A stretch of 48,064 nt of DNA from Deltaproteobacteria bacterium (GCA_016927065.1 JAFGNJ010000009.1:1-48064); one strand, 5' to 3'. Positions 7,497 to 16,818 are shown, numbered from the stretch's first letter. Program-made: numbers and translations. The notes: a model not told the origin generated them from the sequence alone.

Positions 7497-7569
7497 ATTG
7501 ATGCTTTTTTAGGATCGTTTTCGTAATTGGTTAAATATAGAGAGAAGTTTTTGAAAATGAGATTTTGTG

Positions 7570-7723
7570 CAGGCTGTTCAAAAATGTCCAGATGCAAGTT
7601 GAGCTTTGCGAAATCCCGCTTGTGGGGGCCCTCGAAATTCTGAGGAGTGAGGCGTACTTGGACGTACGCCGCAACGACGAAGGATAAGAGAAACACAGCA
7701 GTTGAACGTTTTTCAACAGCCTG
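7570..7723. repeat. 154-bp interspersed palindromic element
   Basis: The element begins CAGGCTGTTCAAAAATG and ends CGTTTTTCAACAGCCTG, so the ends are imperfect inverted repeats of about 17 bp. Near the centre is a second palindrome, GGCGTAC-TTGGAC-GTACGCC (7651-7670). It contains no gene. The layout resembles MITE or REP-like elements dispersed in deltaproteobacterial genomes, a resemblance from memory. It separates the iscU fusion from the copper ATPase, and an open frame across it (from 7647) extends the ATPase artificially. Confidence 0.65.
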
Positions 7724-7736
7724 GGAAGGTACGGTA

Positions 7737-10415
7737 ATGCAGAAAGACCCCGTCTGCGGCATGGTAGTCGAGGAAAAAAAGGCTGCCGCCACGAGTGAAT
7801 ATAACGGCACAACCTATTACTTCTGCGCCCAAAGCTGCAAGGAAAGATTCGACCAATCCCCTGAGCAGTATATCAAACAGGCAACCCAGCCGACCATTCC
7901 GACAGCTCAGAAGGCCGAGACACGCAGCACAGTCCCCGCGGGAAAAGGCCGAGCGAAGCGGGTCGTGTTCCCGGTCACCGGCATGAGCTGCGCCAGTTGT
8001 GTGGCAAAAATCGAGAAAGGCCTCTCCCAGATGGAGGGCGTCGCCGATGCCAAGGTCAACTTCGCCACCGAGAAGGCAGCCATCACCTTTGATCCCGATC
8101 AGGTCGGGGTAGGCGATTTCATCCGAACGGTCAAGGACTTGGGCTACGGGGCGCGGGTGGAGCGGGTGACGGTGCCCGTGCGCGGGATGTCGTGCGCCTC
8201 GTGCGTGGAGAAGGTCCAGAAGGCCCTGAGCAGTGTCCCTGGGGTCGTCCGCGCGGCAGTTAATTTCGCCACCGAGAAGGCCACCGTCGAGTACATCCCC
8301 GGGCAGGTGACGGTAAAGGATCTCGCCAAGGCGGTGCACGAGGCTGGTTATGAGATCCTTGAGGTCACCGAAGGGATTGATGCGGTCGAGCAGGAGCGCA
8401 CAGCGAGGGAGGCCGAACTGAGGCAGTTGAGGCGAAAGTTTGTCATCGGCCTTTGCCTCGTGGTCCCCGTGTTCTTATTGGGCCATTTACATATGATAGG
8501 CCTTTCTCACCTCTTTGCACTGAGCGCGCAGGCCAACTACCTCATCCAGTTCTTACTGCAGACGCCGGTCCAGTTCTGGATCGGGTGGCAGTTCTATCGG
8601 GGCGCATGGGCTGCGGCGAGACACAAGACCAGCGATATGAACACCTTGATCGCCGTTGGGACATCCGCTGCCTATTTGTACAGTGTGATCGCTACCTTTT
8701 TCCCCCAGGTTTTTGTTGCCGAGGGTCTGGCCGCTAAGGTCTACTTTGACACGGCCGGGGCCATCATCTGCCTGATCCTCTTGGGACGGCTGCTGGAGGC
8801 CCGGGCAAAGGGTCAGACGTCGGAGGCCATCAAGCGGTTGATCGGCCTGCAGCCCAAGCGGGCCATCGTCATCAGAGGAGGCCGGGAGATGGAAATCGCC
8901 GTCGAGGATGTCCAGATCGGCGATGTGATCATCGTCAGACCCGGGGAGCGGATCCCGGTGGATGGGACGATCGTAGAAGGTCATTCCGCCGTGGACGAAT
9001 CGATGGTCACGGGTGAATCCATCCCCGTGGAGAAGGGGATGGGTGATACGGTGATCGGGGCCACCATCAATAAGACCGGTTCATTCAAGTTCACGGCCAC
9101 CAAGGTCGGCAAGGAGACCATGCTGGCCCAGATCATCCGGATGGTGGAGGAGGCCCAGGGGTCCAAGCCCCCCATCGCCAGGATGGCCGATATTATCGCC
9201 AGTTACTTTGTTCCCGTGGTCATCGGCGCGGCCATTGTTACCTTCGTCATCTGGGCACTCTTTGGGCCCGAGCCGGCACTGACCTATGCGGTGTTAAATT
9301 TTGTGGCGGTGATGATCATCGCCTGCCCCTGCGCCTTGGGACTGGCCACTCCCACGTCCATCATGGTGGGGACGGGAAAGGGGGCGGAGCATGGGGTCCT
9401 GATCAGGGGCGGGGAGGCCCTGGAGCAGGCCCACAAGCTCAATGCCGTTGTGCTGGACAAAACAGGGACCATCACTAAGGGGGAGCCCTCCGTCACTGAC
9501 ATCGTGGAAGCAGACGGGGTAACGGCAACGGAGATCCTGCGCCTGGCCGCCTCTGCTGAGCGCGGTTCCGAGCACCCCCTCGGCGAGGCCATCCTCCAGC
9601 GGGCCAAGGCAGAGGGGTTGCATTTGGAGGACTCGACGGATTTCAACGCCATCCCGGGGCATGGAATCGAGGCGGCCATCGGGGGCCGGCGGATCTTGAT
9701 GGGGAACATAAAACTGATGAAAGAGAGAACGATCCCCCTCGAGGGGATGGAGGGAAAGGCTCGGGCGCTCTCCCGCGCGGGGAAGACCCCCATGTTCGTG
9801 GCGGTGGATGGAAAGCCCGCCGGGATCATCGCGGTGGCCGATACCCTGAAAGGGGACTCCAAGGCGGTTCTTGATGCCCTACACCAGATGGGTCTCGAGG
9901 TCATCATGCTGACCGGGGACAACAAACGGACCGCCGATGCCATAGCCAAACAGATCGGGGTCGACCGGGTCCTGGCCGAGGTCCTGCCGGAGGTCAAGGC
10001 AAACGAGGTGAAGCGGCTCCAGGCCGAGGGGAAGCGGGTCGGGATGGTGGGTGACGGGATCAACGACGCCCCAGCCCTGGCCCAGGCCGACGTGGGGATC
10101 GCCATCGGGACCGGCACCGATGTGGCCATGGAATCGGCGGACATCACCCTGATCAGCGGTGATCTTAAAGGGGTGGTTACGGCCATCGCCCTGAGCAAGG
10201 CCACCATCCGCAACATCAAACAGAACCTGTTTTGGGCCTTCGCCTACAACACCATCCTGATCCCGGTGGCCGCCGGCGTCCTCTTCCCCTTCTTCGGGAT
10301 CCTGCTCAGCCCCATCTTTGCGGCGGCGGCCATGGGGCTCTCATCCATCACCGTGGTGAGCAATGCCCTGCGGCTGCGCAGGTTTAGGCCGCCTGCCGTC
10401 ACCGCAGGATCGTGA
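7737..10415 (+). CDS. copA: Cu(+)-exporting P1B-type ATPase with N-terminal YHS domain
   Basis: 892 residues from ATG 7737, chosen because GGAAGG lies just upstream and the frame before it runs through a repeat element. Order: YHS domain at 3-45 ([19 protein letters not shown]), two HMA metal-binding domains with MSCASC at 83-88 and 151-156, then the P-type core with TGES (425-428), the transmembrane metal site CPC (530-532), phosphorylation motif DKTGT (574-578), and GDGINDAPA. Two HMAs plus CPC define the P1B-1 copper class, so it exports cytosolic Cu(+) across the inner membrane. The N-terminal YHS is an extra metal-binding module. The last helices contain the family's YN and MxxSS motifs. 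No CueR- or CsoR-like regulator lies adjacent. Confidence 0.95.
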   Translation: MQKDPVCGMVVEEKKAAATSEYNGTTYYFCAQSCKERFDQSPEQYIKQATQPTIPTAQKAETRSTVPAGKGRAKRVVFPVTGMSCASCVAKIEKGLSQMEGVADAKVNFATEKAAITFDPDQVGVGDFIRTVKDLGYGARVERVTVPVRGMSCASCVEKVQKALSSVPGVVRAAVNFATEKATVEYIPGQVTVKDLAKAVHEAGYEILEVTEGIDAVEQERTAREAELRQLRRKFVIGLCLVVPVFLLGHLHMIGLSHLFALSAQANYLIQFLLQTPVQFWIGWQFYRGAWAAARHKTSDMNTLIAVGTSAAYLYSVIATFFPQVFVAEGLAAKVYFDTAGAIICLILLGRLLEARAKGQTSEAIKRLIGLQPKRAIVIRGGREMEIAVEDVQIGDVIIVRPGERIPVDGTIVEGHSAVDESMVTGESIPVEKGMGDTVIGATINKTGSFKFTATKVGKETMLAQIIRMVEEAQGSKPPIARMADIIASYFVPVVIGAAIVTFVIWALFGPEPALTYAVLNFVAVMIIACPCALGLATPTSIMVGTGKGAEHGVLIRGGEALEQAHKLNAVVLDKTGTITKGEPSVTDIVEADGVTATEILRLAASAERGSEHPLGEAILQRAKAEGLHLEDSTDFNAIPGHGIEAAIGGRRILMGNIKLMKERTIPLEGMEGKARALSRAGKTPMFVAVDGKPAGIIAVADTLKGDSKAVLDALHQMGLEVIMLTGDNKRTADAIAKQIGVDRVLAEVLPEVKANEVKRLQAEGKRVGMVGDGINDAPALAQADVGIAIGTGTDVAMESADITLISGDLKGVVTAIALSKATIRNIKQNLFWAFAYNTILIPVAAGVLFPFFGILLSPIFAAAAMGLSSITVVSNALRLRRFRPPAVTAGS

Positions 10416-10537
10416 TGATGTCTCAGTCTTGTATTGCGTCATATCGGGCTGGGTGGTATTATTTGCATAGCCAGATGAGGTGCCTATTTTTTATAGAACG
10501 TTGAGGACATTACTTTTGTGAATGAGGAGGGGTTACG

Positions 10538-11302
10538 ATGGGTCTGCGCGCAAAGATCTTGATCGGATTCTTGATCCTGTCATCGATGTTGCTCATCGCC
10601 GGTGTGTGGTCGGTATATGAATTGAGCACCATCGGCAGCTCGGTGCAGAAGCTCCTGGATGACAATTACAAGAGCATCAATGCGGCCAAGACGATGATGG
10701 AAGCCCTGGAACGTGAGGACAGCGCGACCCTGCTCCTCCTTCTGGGCAATTGGGAAGAGGGTCGAGAGATCATGGCAGAGGCGGACCTCTCATTCCGGAA
10801 GGGATTGGAAACCGCTCAGACAAATATCACAGAACAGGATGAGGCGGCGACCGTGGAGTTAATATGGTTACAATATGATACTTATCAGGGTCTCTTAAAG
10901 AAACCGATCGTCGGTACTACCAGAGAAGGAAATTTGAATTGGTATTTTCAAAAGGTACAGACGGCGTTTTTGAATGTGCGCGGCGCCGTCGAGAAGCTCA
11001 TGGCGCTGAACGACCAGGCGATGTACGAAACCGCTTCGGATTTACAGAACAGGGCCAACAGGGCCATCATGCCCGGCATCGTAGCGATAGCGGCTGCGGT
11101 GCTGTTCTCCGTTATGTTCAATTATTTCGTCAATTATTACATGGTCAGTCCTCTCATCAAGATCACCCGCGGCATCGAAGAGTTCGCGAAGAGCGGGAAG
11201 TCCTTTGATGTGCGGGTGGAGACCAACGACGAGATCGCGGACCTGGCCTCCACGGTATCTGCATTGAGTTCACAGGTTCGTGCCGAGGAGAAAAGGAAGT
11301 GA
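10538..11302 (+). CDS. membrane sensor with 4-helix periplasmic domain and HAMP, no output domain
   Basis: 254 residues. Helix 1 (about 7-28) anchors an extracytoplasmic helical domain (about 30-170) like the four-helix-bundle sensor of chemoreceptors and KinB-type kinases. Helix 2 lies at about 176-200, followed by a HAMP domain (YYMVSPLIKITRGIEEFAKSG... ETNDEIADLASTVSAL). The protein ends directly after HAMP (QVRAEEKRK) with no kinase, cyclase or chemoreceptor domain. Its TGA overlaps the GTG start of trkH by 4 bases, so the two are translationally coupled. The sequence continues into a complete trkH, so this is not an obvious frameshift. GAGGAGG precedes ATG 10538. Confidence 0.75.
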   Translation: MGLRAKILIGFLILSSMLLIAGVWSVYELSTIGSSVQKLLDDNYKSINAAKTMMEALEREDSATLLLLLGNWEEGREIMAEADLSFRKGLETAQTNITEQDEAATVELIWLQYDTYQGLLKKPIVGTTREGNLNWYFQKVQTAFLNVRGAVEKLMALNDQAMYETASDLQNRANRAIMPGIVAIAAAVLFSVMFNYFVNYYMVSPLIKITRGIEEFAKSGKSFDVRVETNDEIADLASTVSALSSQVRAEEKRK

Positions 11303-12738
11303 GGGTTCGAATCGTTTTACGATACGTCGCTTTTATCTTTTTGCTCAATGCGGCCTTTTTGCTCATCTCCGCCGTTATCTCGGGGTTTAATGCGGACGAG
11401 GCGTTCTTTCCGCTCTTTTACGGTTTTTTGATTGCAGGCCTCTTTGCCGTCTTCCCCCTCGTGTTTGTCCCTCCCGCCAGGGACATCTCGAACAAAGAAG
11501 GGCTCGCCATCGTCATAACGAGCTGGTTCTTCTCGTGCCTCCTCGGGGTCATACCATATATACTTTGGGGCGGCGAATTCACCTTTACCAACGCCTGGTT
11601 TGAGAGCGTGTCCGGCTACACCACCACCGGTTCGAGCATCCTGACCAATATCGAGGCCCTCCCCCTGGGGCTGCTGTTCTGGCGCTCAGCCACTCACTGG
11701 ATCGGCGGCATCGGGATCATCATCTTCGTCCTCGCCGTTCTGCCCCCTCTGGGGATTTCCAGAATCGTTCTCTACCGGGCCGAGATGTCGCATCAGGCCG
11801 TCCATAATTTCCGCCTCAGGGCCGGGCAGGCGGTACAAATACTGTTATACGTCTATGTGGGATTGACGGTGCTCGAGACCCTGGCGTTATTATTGTGCGG
11901 CATGAACCTCTTCGATGCCGTCACGCACTCATTTGCGACCATTGCCACCGGCGGTTTCTCCCCGAAGAATGCGAGCATTGCCCATTATCACAGCACAAGC
12001 ATTGAGGTTGTGGTCATGCTCTTCATGGTGCTGTCCGGCATACATTTCGGCCTCCTCTTTGCCGCCGTCGCAGGAAAGATCCAGGACCTGTGGAAATCCG
12101 TTGTCCTCCGCTACTACTTGATAGCCCTCGGCGTCGGGATCGTCATCACGACGATCGCCGTGCACGGCGGCCTTTTCTCGAGTTGGGCGGGAGCGCTGCG
12201 TTATGCGGCCTTTCAGATCATCTCCATCGGGACCTCAACGGGGTTTGCTACTACGGACAGCTCCGTGTGGCCCGCCCTTGCCCAGTTACTCTTGATATTC
12301 TTTACTCTGCAATGCGCCTGTGCGGGCTCTACGTCCGGTGGGATAAAAGTGGATCGGGTCGTTATCTTTGCAAAATCCATCGTGAGAAACATCAGGCACA
12401 TACAGCACCCCAAGGCCGTTTTTGTGACAAAGATGGGCGCGACAAAGCTTGATGACAGCACCCTGCACTTCAGCAGTTTATACATATCCCTCTATATCGG
12501 CATTGTCTTCATATCGGCCTTGTTGTTAACGGCCTTGGGGGTGGATGCGCTCTCCGCCTTTTCGGGATCGGCAGCCACCATGGGGAATGTGGGGCCGGGC
12601 CTGGGCACCGTCGGTTCAATAAGTAACTTTGCCCATATTCCCTCCCTGGGCAAATGGATACTGACGGCCACCATGCTCCTGGGGAGGCTTGAGATATACG
12701 GATTGATCATCTTTTTTATGGTGGAGACGTGGAGATGA
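11299..12738 (+). CDS. trkH: TrkH/KtrB-family K(+) uptake channel subunit
   Basis: 479 residues, normal TrkH length, with many transmembrane helices. The four selectivity-filter segments of the M1-P-M2 repeats are visible: SGYTTTGSSI, ATIATGGFS, SIGTSTGFATTD and MGNVGPGLG. The closing LLGRLEIYGLIIFF is typical. It is the membrane subunit of a K(+) uptake system and normally works with a cytosolic TrkA/KtrA RCK protein, which is not found here. The start is GTG 11299 overlapping the HAMP gene's stop, a position that makes the HAMP protein a candidate partner. Confidence 0.93.
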   Translation: MRVRIVLRYVAFIFLLNAAFLLISAVISGFNADEAFFPLFYGFLIAGLFAVFPLVFVPPARDISNKEGLAIVITSWFFSCLLGVIPYILWGGEFTFTNAWFESVSGYTTTGSSILTNIEALPLGLLFWRSATHWIGGIGIIIFVLAVLPPLGISRIVLYRAEMSHQAVHNFRLRAGQAVQILLYVYVGLTVLETLALLLCGMNLFDAVTHSFATIATGGFSPKNASIAHYHSTSIEVVVMLFMVLSGIHFGLLFAAVAGKIQDLWKSVVLRYYLIALGVGIVITTIAVHGGLFSSWAGALRYAAFQIISIGTSTGFATTDSSVWPALAQLLLIFFTLQCACAGSTSGGIKVDRVVIFAKSIVRNIRHIQHPKAVFVTKMGATKLDDSTLHFSSLYISLYIGIVFISALLLTALGVDALSAFSGSAATMGNVGPGLGTVGSISNFAHIPSLGKWILTATMLLGRLEIYGLIIFFMVETWR

Positions 12739-12786
12739 TGCCCTATCTGGTAGACAGGGTGGAATGGCAGAAAGGAGGTAAAGATC

Positions 12787-12948
12787 ATGGCTATCGATCC
12801 CGTGTGTGGCATGGAAGTCGATGAGGAACAGGCGGCGGCGCAGTACGAATACAAGGGAAAGCAGTACTATTTTTGTGCCGTGGGGTGCAAAGACAAGTTC
12901 GTCCAGGACCCTGGAAAGTTCCTCAAAGAGGAGAAACAAGAACGCTGA
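12787..12948 (+). CDS. 53-residue stand-alone YHS-domain protein
   Basis: ATG 12787 follows AAAGGAGGTAAAG and encodes 53 residues that are almost exactly one YHS domain: DPVCGMEVD at 4-12, a short beta segment, and YYFCAVGCKDKFVQDPGKFL at 27-46. The domain binds soft metals in copper ATPases and related proteins. It closely resembles the N-terminal domain of CopA 5 kb upstream (shared DPVCGM, YYFCA, KF), which suggests duplication or functional partnership. It lies 48 bases after trkH on the same strand. Confidence 0.85.
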   Translation: MAIDPVCGMEVDEEQAAAQYEYKGKQYYFCAVGCKDKFVQDPGKFLKEEKQER

Positions 12949-13092
12949 GCAGCACTCAGCTTCGAAAAAAAGAAGGTGCGTGGATCAGTTCAGGTGCTTT
13001 CTCTGGAGTAGGGGTACGTTACGGGGAATTCACCTGCGGAAAACCTCGTGCATTGTTTTTTTCTATTCCATTGAGGGAAGGAGGTAATAACG

Positions 13093-13581
13093 ATGTATCA
13101 GAAGATTATGGTTCCCTTAGACGGCTCGGAATTGGCTGAATGCGTGCTCCCGCATGTGGAATCGATCGCCAAGGGATGTAGTGCACCGCATGTAGTATTT
13201 GTGCGCGTGGTTGAACCCGTTCATTTGCCTATCACTGCGGCAAGCTATGGGGGGCCGGCTTTCACCGGCGAAGATGCAGACAAGGTACGCACAGAACTCG
13301 ATGAGCGCAATAAAACCGCAGCACAGGAATACCTTGCCGGTATCGTAAGGCGCAGTAACTATGACGGGACAACGCTGCAGGCTGAGGTCATCATGGGGAA
13401 ACCGGCCGACTCCCTCGTTGGGTATGCCGAGAAACACGGAGTTGATCTCATTGTGATGGCGACTCATGGTCGTTCCGGCGTCAGCCGCTGGGTGTGGGGC
13501 AGCATTGCCGACAGGATATTGCACGCTGCCAGCGTGCCGGTTCTCATAGTGCGCGCTCCAGGATGCAATCCCGGCGTATAA
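13093..13581 (+). CDS. UspA-family universal stress protein
   Basis: 162 residues, one Usp domain. MVPLDGSELAECVLPHVE at 6-23 and the ATP-binding signature THGRSGVSRWVWGSIADRILH at about 128-149 fit the ATP-binding (UspFG/MJ0577-like) branch. Such cytoplasmic dimers are induced by stress and can regulate transporters. The gene has a strong AAGGAGG site and lies 144 bases after the YHS gene, within a run of membrane and metal-related genes that includes trkH. Single Usp domains beside K(+) transporters are common. Confidence 0.92.
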   Translation: MYQKIMVPLDGSELAECVLPHVESIAKGCSAPHVVFVRVVEPVHLPITAASYGGPAFTGEDADKVRTELDERNKTAAQEYLAGIVRRSNYDGTTLQAEVIMGKPADSLVGYAEKHGVDLIVMATHGRSGVSRWVWGSIADRILHAASVPVLIVRAPGCNPGV

Positions 13582-13603
13582 TATCCAAGGGCAAAAATCC
13601 TGA

Positions 13604-13621
13604 CCAGGGATAATGCCCTGG
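13604..13621 (+). terminator. small hairpin after the Usp gene
   Basis: CCAGGG (13604-13609) pairs with CCCTGG (13616-13621) around a six-base loop, 22 bases after the usp stop. No clear U-run follows, so termination efficiency is doubtful. Confidence 0.3.
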
Positions 13622-13715
13622 TGGATAATATATTGTCGATAAAAATACGGGGTGGATGAGGTCCATATATCGGCAGACGGTGTAAGACCCACGGAGGGTT
13701 TTTAAGAATAAGGAG

Positions 13716-14057
13716 ATGAAAATGAAAAAGTTATCGCAGTGGACATTGCTTGGTATGGCCGCAGTCCTTTTCCTCCTGGCCGGGGATGCCTTTGCCCAAT
13801 GGCGCGGGTATGGATGGGGACATGGTCCGGGGATGATGGGGGGATACGGCATGGGGTGGTTTGGCGGCATCATTATGGTCGCCTTTTGGATCGCCGTGGT
13901 CATAGGGGTCATTTTGCTGATCCGGTGGCTGGTGCTGTCGACAAAGGGCGGGGTCAGCGGGGCAGAGGAGTCGGCCCTGGAGATCCTCAAAAAGAGATAT
14001 GCTCGAGGCGAGATCGACAAGAAGGAGTTTGAGCAGAAAAAGAAGGACCTGATTTAG
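13716..14057 (+). CDS. SHOCT-domain membrane protein
   Basis: 113 residues. A signal-like hydrophobic N-terminus (WTLLGMAAVLFLLAGDAFA, about 8-26) precedes a Gly/Trp/Met-rich stretch (WRGYGWGHGPGMMGGYGMGW). A transmembrane helix (GGIIMVAFWIAVVIGVILLI) follows, and then a C-terminal SHOCT domain (ALEILKKRYARGEIDKKEFEQKKKDL). SHOCT is a short oligomerisation-type module found at the ends of many small membrane proteins; function is unknown. Proteins of this layout are often near copper and heavy-metal genes, matching the CopA/YHS context. AAGGAG precedes ATG 13716. It converges with the MBL gene. Confidence 0.8.
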   Translation: MKMKKLSQWTLLGMAAVLFLLAGDAFAQWRGYGWGHGPGMMGGYGMGWFGGIIMVAFWIAVVIGVILLIRWLVLSTKGGVSGAEESALEILKKRYARGEIDKKEFEQKKKDLI

Positions 14058-14072
14058 AGAAGAGGGTGATAG

Positions 14073-14759
14073 TTAACCTTTTTTCTTGTATTGCTTCATA
14101 TAATGCGTGATATACTCCGCAACGCCCTCCTTGGGTTTGTAAACCCCGAAGTGCCCTTCGCAGAGGATGTCCGCCTCAAGGGCCAGGAGCTTTTCCATGG
14201 ACCTGCGCCAGGCCGCGAGGTCTGAGCCAAACTCCTCGGAGAAGGGGCCGTGGATGTCTTGTCCGAAGAGGATTCTCTTCCCTCCCCGATCCAGATAAAC
14301 AGAGATGGAGCCGGGTGTGTGTCCCGGGGTATGTAGGCAGATGATCTCTTGATCGCCAAAGCGAAGATGCTCTTCCTCTTTTGTTAGCTTGATATCCACC
14401 GCCATGGGGGGGAAGGCGAGGTTGTACCAGGAGGCAGCCGTCATCTTATCGTCCCCCTGTTCCACGGCTTCAGCATCAAGGTGGTGCATAATAATCTGGC
14501 ACCCAAAGGCATCGCGGATTTGCGGGGCCCCGCCGATGTGATCGATGTGGCAATGCGTGAGGATCACCGCCGTGAGCCTTGCCGGGTCGAGGCCAATTTC
14601 TTCGATATTGTGGACAATCTTTGCGTAGCTAGGACCAGCCCCAGTATCGATCAAGACCAGCTCCCCCAGGTCCAAAAGATATATGGCACAGTCCTTGGGG
14701 TCGGTGATATCGGGGCCACCCACCAGGTAGATATTGTTTGTTATCTCTCGTGGTCCCAT
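14073..14759 (-). CDS. MBL-fold metallohydrolase (glyoxalase II-like)
   Basis: 228 residues from the ATG at 14759, preferred over an upstream TTG because GGAAGAG sits 8 bases before it and the protein then starts at the usual MGPREI...IYLVGG. The metal site THCHIDHIGG (HxHxDH) is present at about 87-96, HTPGHTPGS further on, and GQDIHGPF and GHFG supply later ligands. Two-metal hydrolases of this family cleave thioesters such as S-lactoylglutathione, lactams and others; the substrate cannot be told. It is convergent with the SHOCT gene and divergent from the pyruvate-kinase-like gene. Confidence 0.88.
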   Translation of the reverse strand: MGPREITNNIYLVGGPDITDPKDCAIYLLDLGELVLIDTGAGPSYAKIVHNIEEIGLDPARLTAVILTHCHIDHIGGAPQIRDAFGCQIIMHHLDAEAVEQGDDKMTAASWYNLAFPPMAVDIKLTKEEEHLRFGDQEIICLHTPGHTPGSISVYLDRGGKRILFGQDIHGPFSEEFGSDLAAWRRSMEKLLALEADILCEGHFGVYKPKEGVAEYITHYMKQYKKKG

Positions 14760-14892
14760 TTCTTGTCTCTTCCAAGAAATAGTAACAGCTTTGCCGGTCC
14801 TTGGCAATGCTGACCGAGGCTATCAGAGGATCAGTTGCGTTTGCATGGCAAAGATGTTATATGAGATTTTAATTTTGATAGAGAGGTGCAAG

Positions 14893-15444
14893 ATGTATTT
14901 TGACACGGCAGGGAAAGGGAATACCGACGATGCCCTGAAGATCGCCGGGGAGGAGGCCAAAAAGAGGGGTATAAAGCATATAGTGGTAGCCTCCACGTGG
15001 GGTGATACCGGCCTCAAGGCGGCGAAGCTCCTGCAGGGAAAAGGGTTTGCACTCGTCGTAGTAAGCCACAACGCCGGTTTTTCCGAAGAAGGGAAACTGG
15101 AGTTCGACGATGGTAAAAAAGAACAGATTGAAAAACTGGGTGGCAGAGTCTACACGGGGACCATGGTTCTGCGGAACCTGGGCACGGCCATCCGGTCTTT
15201 GCAATCCTACTCTCAACAGGATTTGGTGGCCAACACCCTGAGGATGTTCGGGCAGGGGGTAAAGGTCTGCGTGGAGATTGCGGCCATGGCTGCCGATGCC
15301 GGTCTGATCCCCTGTAATGATTGCATCGCCGTGGCCGGCACGGGCCGGGGGGCCGACACCGTCGCCGTCATCCGCGCCAACTCCTCCAACAACTTTTTCC
15401 AGATCAAAGTAAGGGAGATCTTGGTCAAACCGCGGGATTTTTGA
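14893..15444 (+). CDS. stand-alone pyruvate kinase C-terminal-like domain protein
   Basis: 183 residues from ATG 14893, with a GAGAGGTGC ribosome binding site. The whole protein matches the pyruvate kinase alpha/beta (C-terminal allosteric) domain occurring alone: DALKIAGEEAKKRGIKHIVVASTWGDTGLKAA at the start and IAVAGTGRGADTVAVIRA near the end. Stand-alone copies occur in archaea and anaerobic bacteria with no assigned activity; they lack the barrel that carries PK catalysis. A frame upstream to 14734 exists but lacks the conserved start. It is upstream of selD by 164 bases on the same strand. Confidence 0.75.
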   Translation: MYFDTAGKGNTDDALKIAGEEAKKRGIKHIVVASTWGDTGLKAAKLLQGKGFALVVVSHNAGFSEEGKLEFDDGKKEQIEKLGGRVYTGTMVLRNLGTAIRSLQSYSQQDLVANTLRMFGQGVKVCVEIAAMAADAGLIPCNDCIAVAGTGRGADTVAVIRANSSNNFFQIKVREILVKPRDF

Positions 15445-15608
15445 TCAGCGATCAGAATAATCCGCACTCACGTATAGCATTACGCCCCACCTAGTCTCTT
15501 CTAGTATCGGATTTTTCTATTTGATTTAGCGGAATTCTTGATCTAATATGATTTTTTGTTGGATAGAGATCCGGCACCCCTACTTTTTCATATACATTAA
15601 GGAAAGGG

Positions 15609-16658
15609 ATGATCTCGAAAAAAACAATCAAGCTCACGACTACGGTCAAGGGAGCCGGCTGAGCCTCCAAGTTGGGTCCGGGGGACCTGGACCAAGCCCT
15701 CTGCGGGTTACAGCTTGTGAGCCACCCAAACCTCTTGGTGGGGATCGAGCATCCCGACGATGCCGGGGTCTACAAGGTTAGCGATGACCTAGCCCTGGTA
15801 CAGACCGTCGATTTCTTCACCCCCATCGTGGACGACCCCTATACCTTCGGACGGATCGCAGCTGCCAATGCCCTCAGCGATATATATGCCATGGGGGCCA
15901 TCCCCATCACCGCCATGAACCTAGTGGCCTTTCCCATACAGTCGATGGGGATCGAAATCCTCAGAGAGATCCTCAGGGGCGGGCTGGACACGATGCGGGA
16001 GGCGGAGGTGGTTCTCATTGGCGGACACTCCATTGAGGATAATGAGTTGAAGTACGGCCTGGCCGTAACCGGCCTGGTCCATCCTGATTCGTTTCTCACC
16101 AATACGGGCGCCCAGATCGGCGATCGCATCATCCTCACCAAGCCCCTGGGCACAGGAATCATCAACACCGCCCAGAAGGGGGGGCTGGCTGCACCGGAGG
16201 CCGTGCAGGGGGCTGCGGATGTCATGACTGTCCTCAACCGCAAGGCGGCTGAGGTAATGAGAGGGTTCCATGTCCATGCCTGCACAGACGTCACCGGCTT
16301 CGGCCTGCTGGGGCACTTGAGCGAGATGCTGGGGGAGGGAGAAATCGGCATTAAGGTCTTCGTGGATGCCGTCCCCATCTTACCGGGAACGGAGGAATAC
16401 GCCGGAATGGGACTTGTTCCCGGCGGCACCCACCGCAACAGGGAATTCTACGCACCCAAGGTACAGGGCGGCAAAGGATTTTCTCCCGCTTTGCTCGATA
16501 TCCTCTATGATTCTCAGACCTCTGGAGGACTGCTCATTGCGACAACGAAAAAAGATGCAGATGGCATCCTGCGTTTTCTGCAGGAGGTGGGTGTAGAGGA
16601 TGCTTGCATTATTGCCGAGGTGGTGGCCAAACCCAAAGGAAAGATTGTTCTTGCCTAA
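15609..16658 (+). CDS. selD: selenide, water dikinase SelD (selenoprotein, UGA at active site)
   Basis: 349 residues from ATG 15609 (AAGGAAAGGG just upstream), with the in-frame TGA at 15660-15662 read as Sec18. The N-terminus TTTVKGAG-[UGA]-ASKLGPGDL matches the SelD active-site loop, where the catalytic residue is Cys or Sec. Downstream are TVDFFTPIVDDPYTFGRIAAANALSDIYAMG (Mg-ATP site), GGHSIEDNE and TDVTGFGLLGH. SelD makes selenophosphate from selenide and ATP for selenocysteine tRNA and selenouridine. Sec-containing SelD is well established. Starting at the later GTG would remove the catalytic loop. selA, selB and tRNA-Sec are not in the window. Confidence 0.95.
15672..15690 (+). promoter_or_regulatory. 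SECIS hairpin in selD
   Basis: GGTCC (15675-15679) pairs perfectly with GGACC (15683-15687) around a GGG loop, extended by three wobble pairs to 15672-15690. The loop begins 17 bases after the UGA, and it is G-rich as in many bacterial SECIS loops. Confidence 0.65.
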
Positions 16659-16795
16659 TGTCTGCTTTGTCAGTTCAATACTTCTTATCTGAAGAGAGTC
16701 TATATCAGACTGTATTTATATTGTGCTCTTAAAAAGAACCTGAGATTTACAGTAAGGATAATCTCTAATTGTTGCGATGCAGTGCTAGTGCTACA

Positions 16796-16818
16796 GGGGA
16801 AGGCGTGTGGCCTTCCCC
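16796..16818. terminator. strong hairpin between selD and the ZraP-like gene
   Basis: GGGGAAGGC (16796-16804) pairs perfectly with GCCTTCCCC (16810-16818) around GTGTG, with outer flanks GTGCTAG and CTAGCAC also complementary. It lies between convergent genes and could terminate both, though neither strand has a clear U-run. Confidence 0.5.

Noticed and set aside
7647..7736. Longer CopA start at 7647
   Set aside because: The extra 30 residues are translated from the interspersed repeat, have no YHS-like sequence and no ribosome binding site; ATG 7737 has GGAAGG and begins the YHS domain.
11303..11316. GGGTTCGAATC resembling a tRNA T-loop
   Set aside because: It lies inside the start of trkH, and no acceptor stem, D-arm or anticodon arm surrounds it.
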